From contig JAAEMC010000964.1 in NCBI GenBank assembly GCA_024225895.1, positions 1 to 6,327 on the forward strand: 6,327 nucleotides of DNA, read 5' to 3'. Position 1 is the stretch's first letter, and each line of letters starts with the position of its first letter. Made by a program: the position numbers and the translations under genes. The stretch comes from Desulfobacteraceae bacterium. GTDB lineage: Bacteria; Desulfobacterota; Desulfobacteria; Desulfobacterales; Desulfobacteraceae. Below are positions 6,310 through 6,327 of the stretch, one piece after another. Under the pieces are notes generated by a model, which was not told where the DNA came from, made no database searches, and saw nothing but the letters and a program-made list of their open reading frames with translations.

Positions 6310-6327
6310 AAGATATTATCCATTTTA

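Noticed and set aside
1..6327. CRISPR array, tRNA, rRNA or cobalamin riboswitch
   Set aside because: No regularly spaced repeats, cloverleaf-like sequences or rRNA segments were seen. A riboswitch would be expected upstream of the operon, beyond the left edge.

Overview
The window looks like chromosomal DNA from an anaerobic, moderately AT-rich bacterium. A Desulfobacterales-like member of the Desulfobacterota is my best guess. It rests on the gene set (oxygen-sensitive cobalamin-dependent radical SAM enzymes, a DUF2284 cysteine-rich domain) and general sequence character, not on a marker gene. The window has two oppositely oriented halves that converge near position 3900-3950.

Left half (1-3896, + strand): a tight three-gene operon entering from beyond the left edge. 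It encodes a plant-type SAM-dependent O-methyltransferase fused to a C-terminal DUF2284 domain (5' end missing), followed by two cobalamin-binding-domain/radical SAM proteins, each with a CxxxCxxC [4Fe-4S] motif. The genes nearly touch or overlap (5-nt gap, then TAATG). The order methyltransferase, B12-rSAM, B12-rSAM matches bzaC-bzaD-bzaE of the anaerobic 5,6-dimethylbenzimidazole (DMB) pathway, which makes the lower ligand of vitamin B12. In that scheme BzaC O-methylates 5-hydroxybenzimidazole, and BzaD and BzaE install the C-methyl groups. The ThiC-like synthase (BzaA/B or BzaF) and CobT would lie upstream, outside the window, so the pathway assignment is a strong inference rather than proof.

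Middle (3897-4723): a decayed accessory strip read on the - strand. It holds a 35-aa ORF with a good start signal that runs through an A8 tract into the 3' third of a VapC-type PIN-domain toxin in another frame. Just below lies an 87-aa unrecognised ORF with a strong ribosome binding site. Upstream of these is a GC-richer nested inverted-repeat element of about 140 bp, and then an AT-rich palindrome that may end the hip transcript.

Right half (4724-6309, - strand): a complete two-gene hipBA-type toxin-antitoxin module. The antitoxin is an Xre-family HTH protein of 99 aa and the toxin a 429-aa HipA-family Ser/Thr kinase with its catalytic residues intact; they overlap by ATGA. The middle and right parts together look like a toxin-antitoxin island, with one living and one broken module, beside a cofactor biosynthesis operon.
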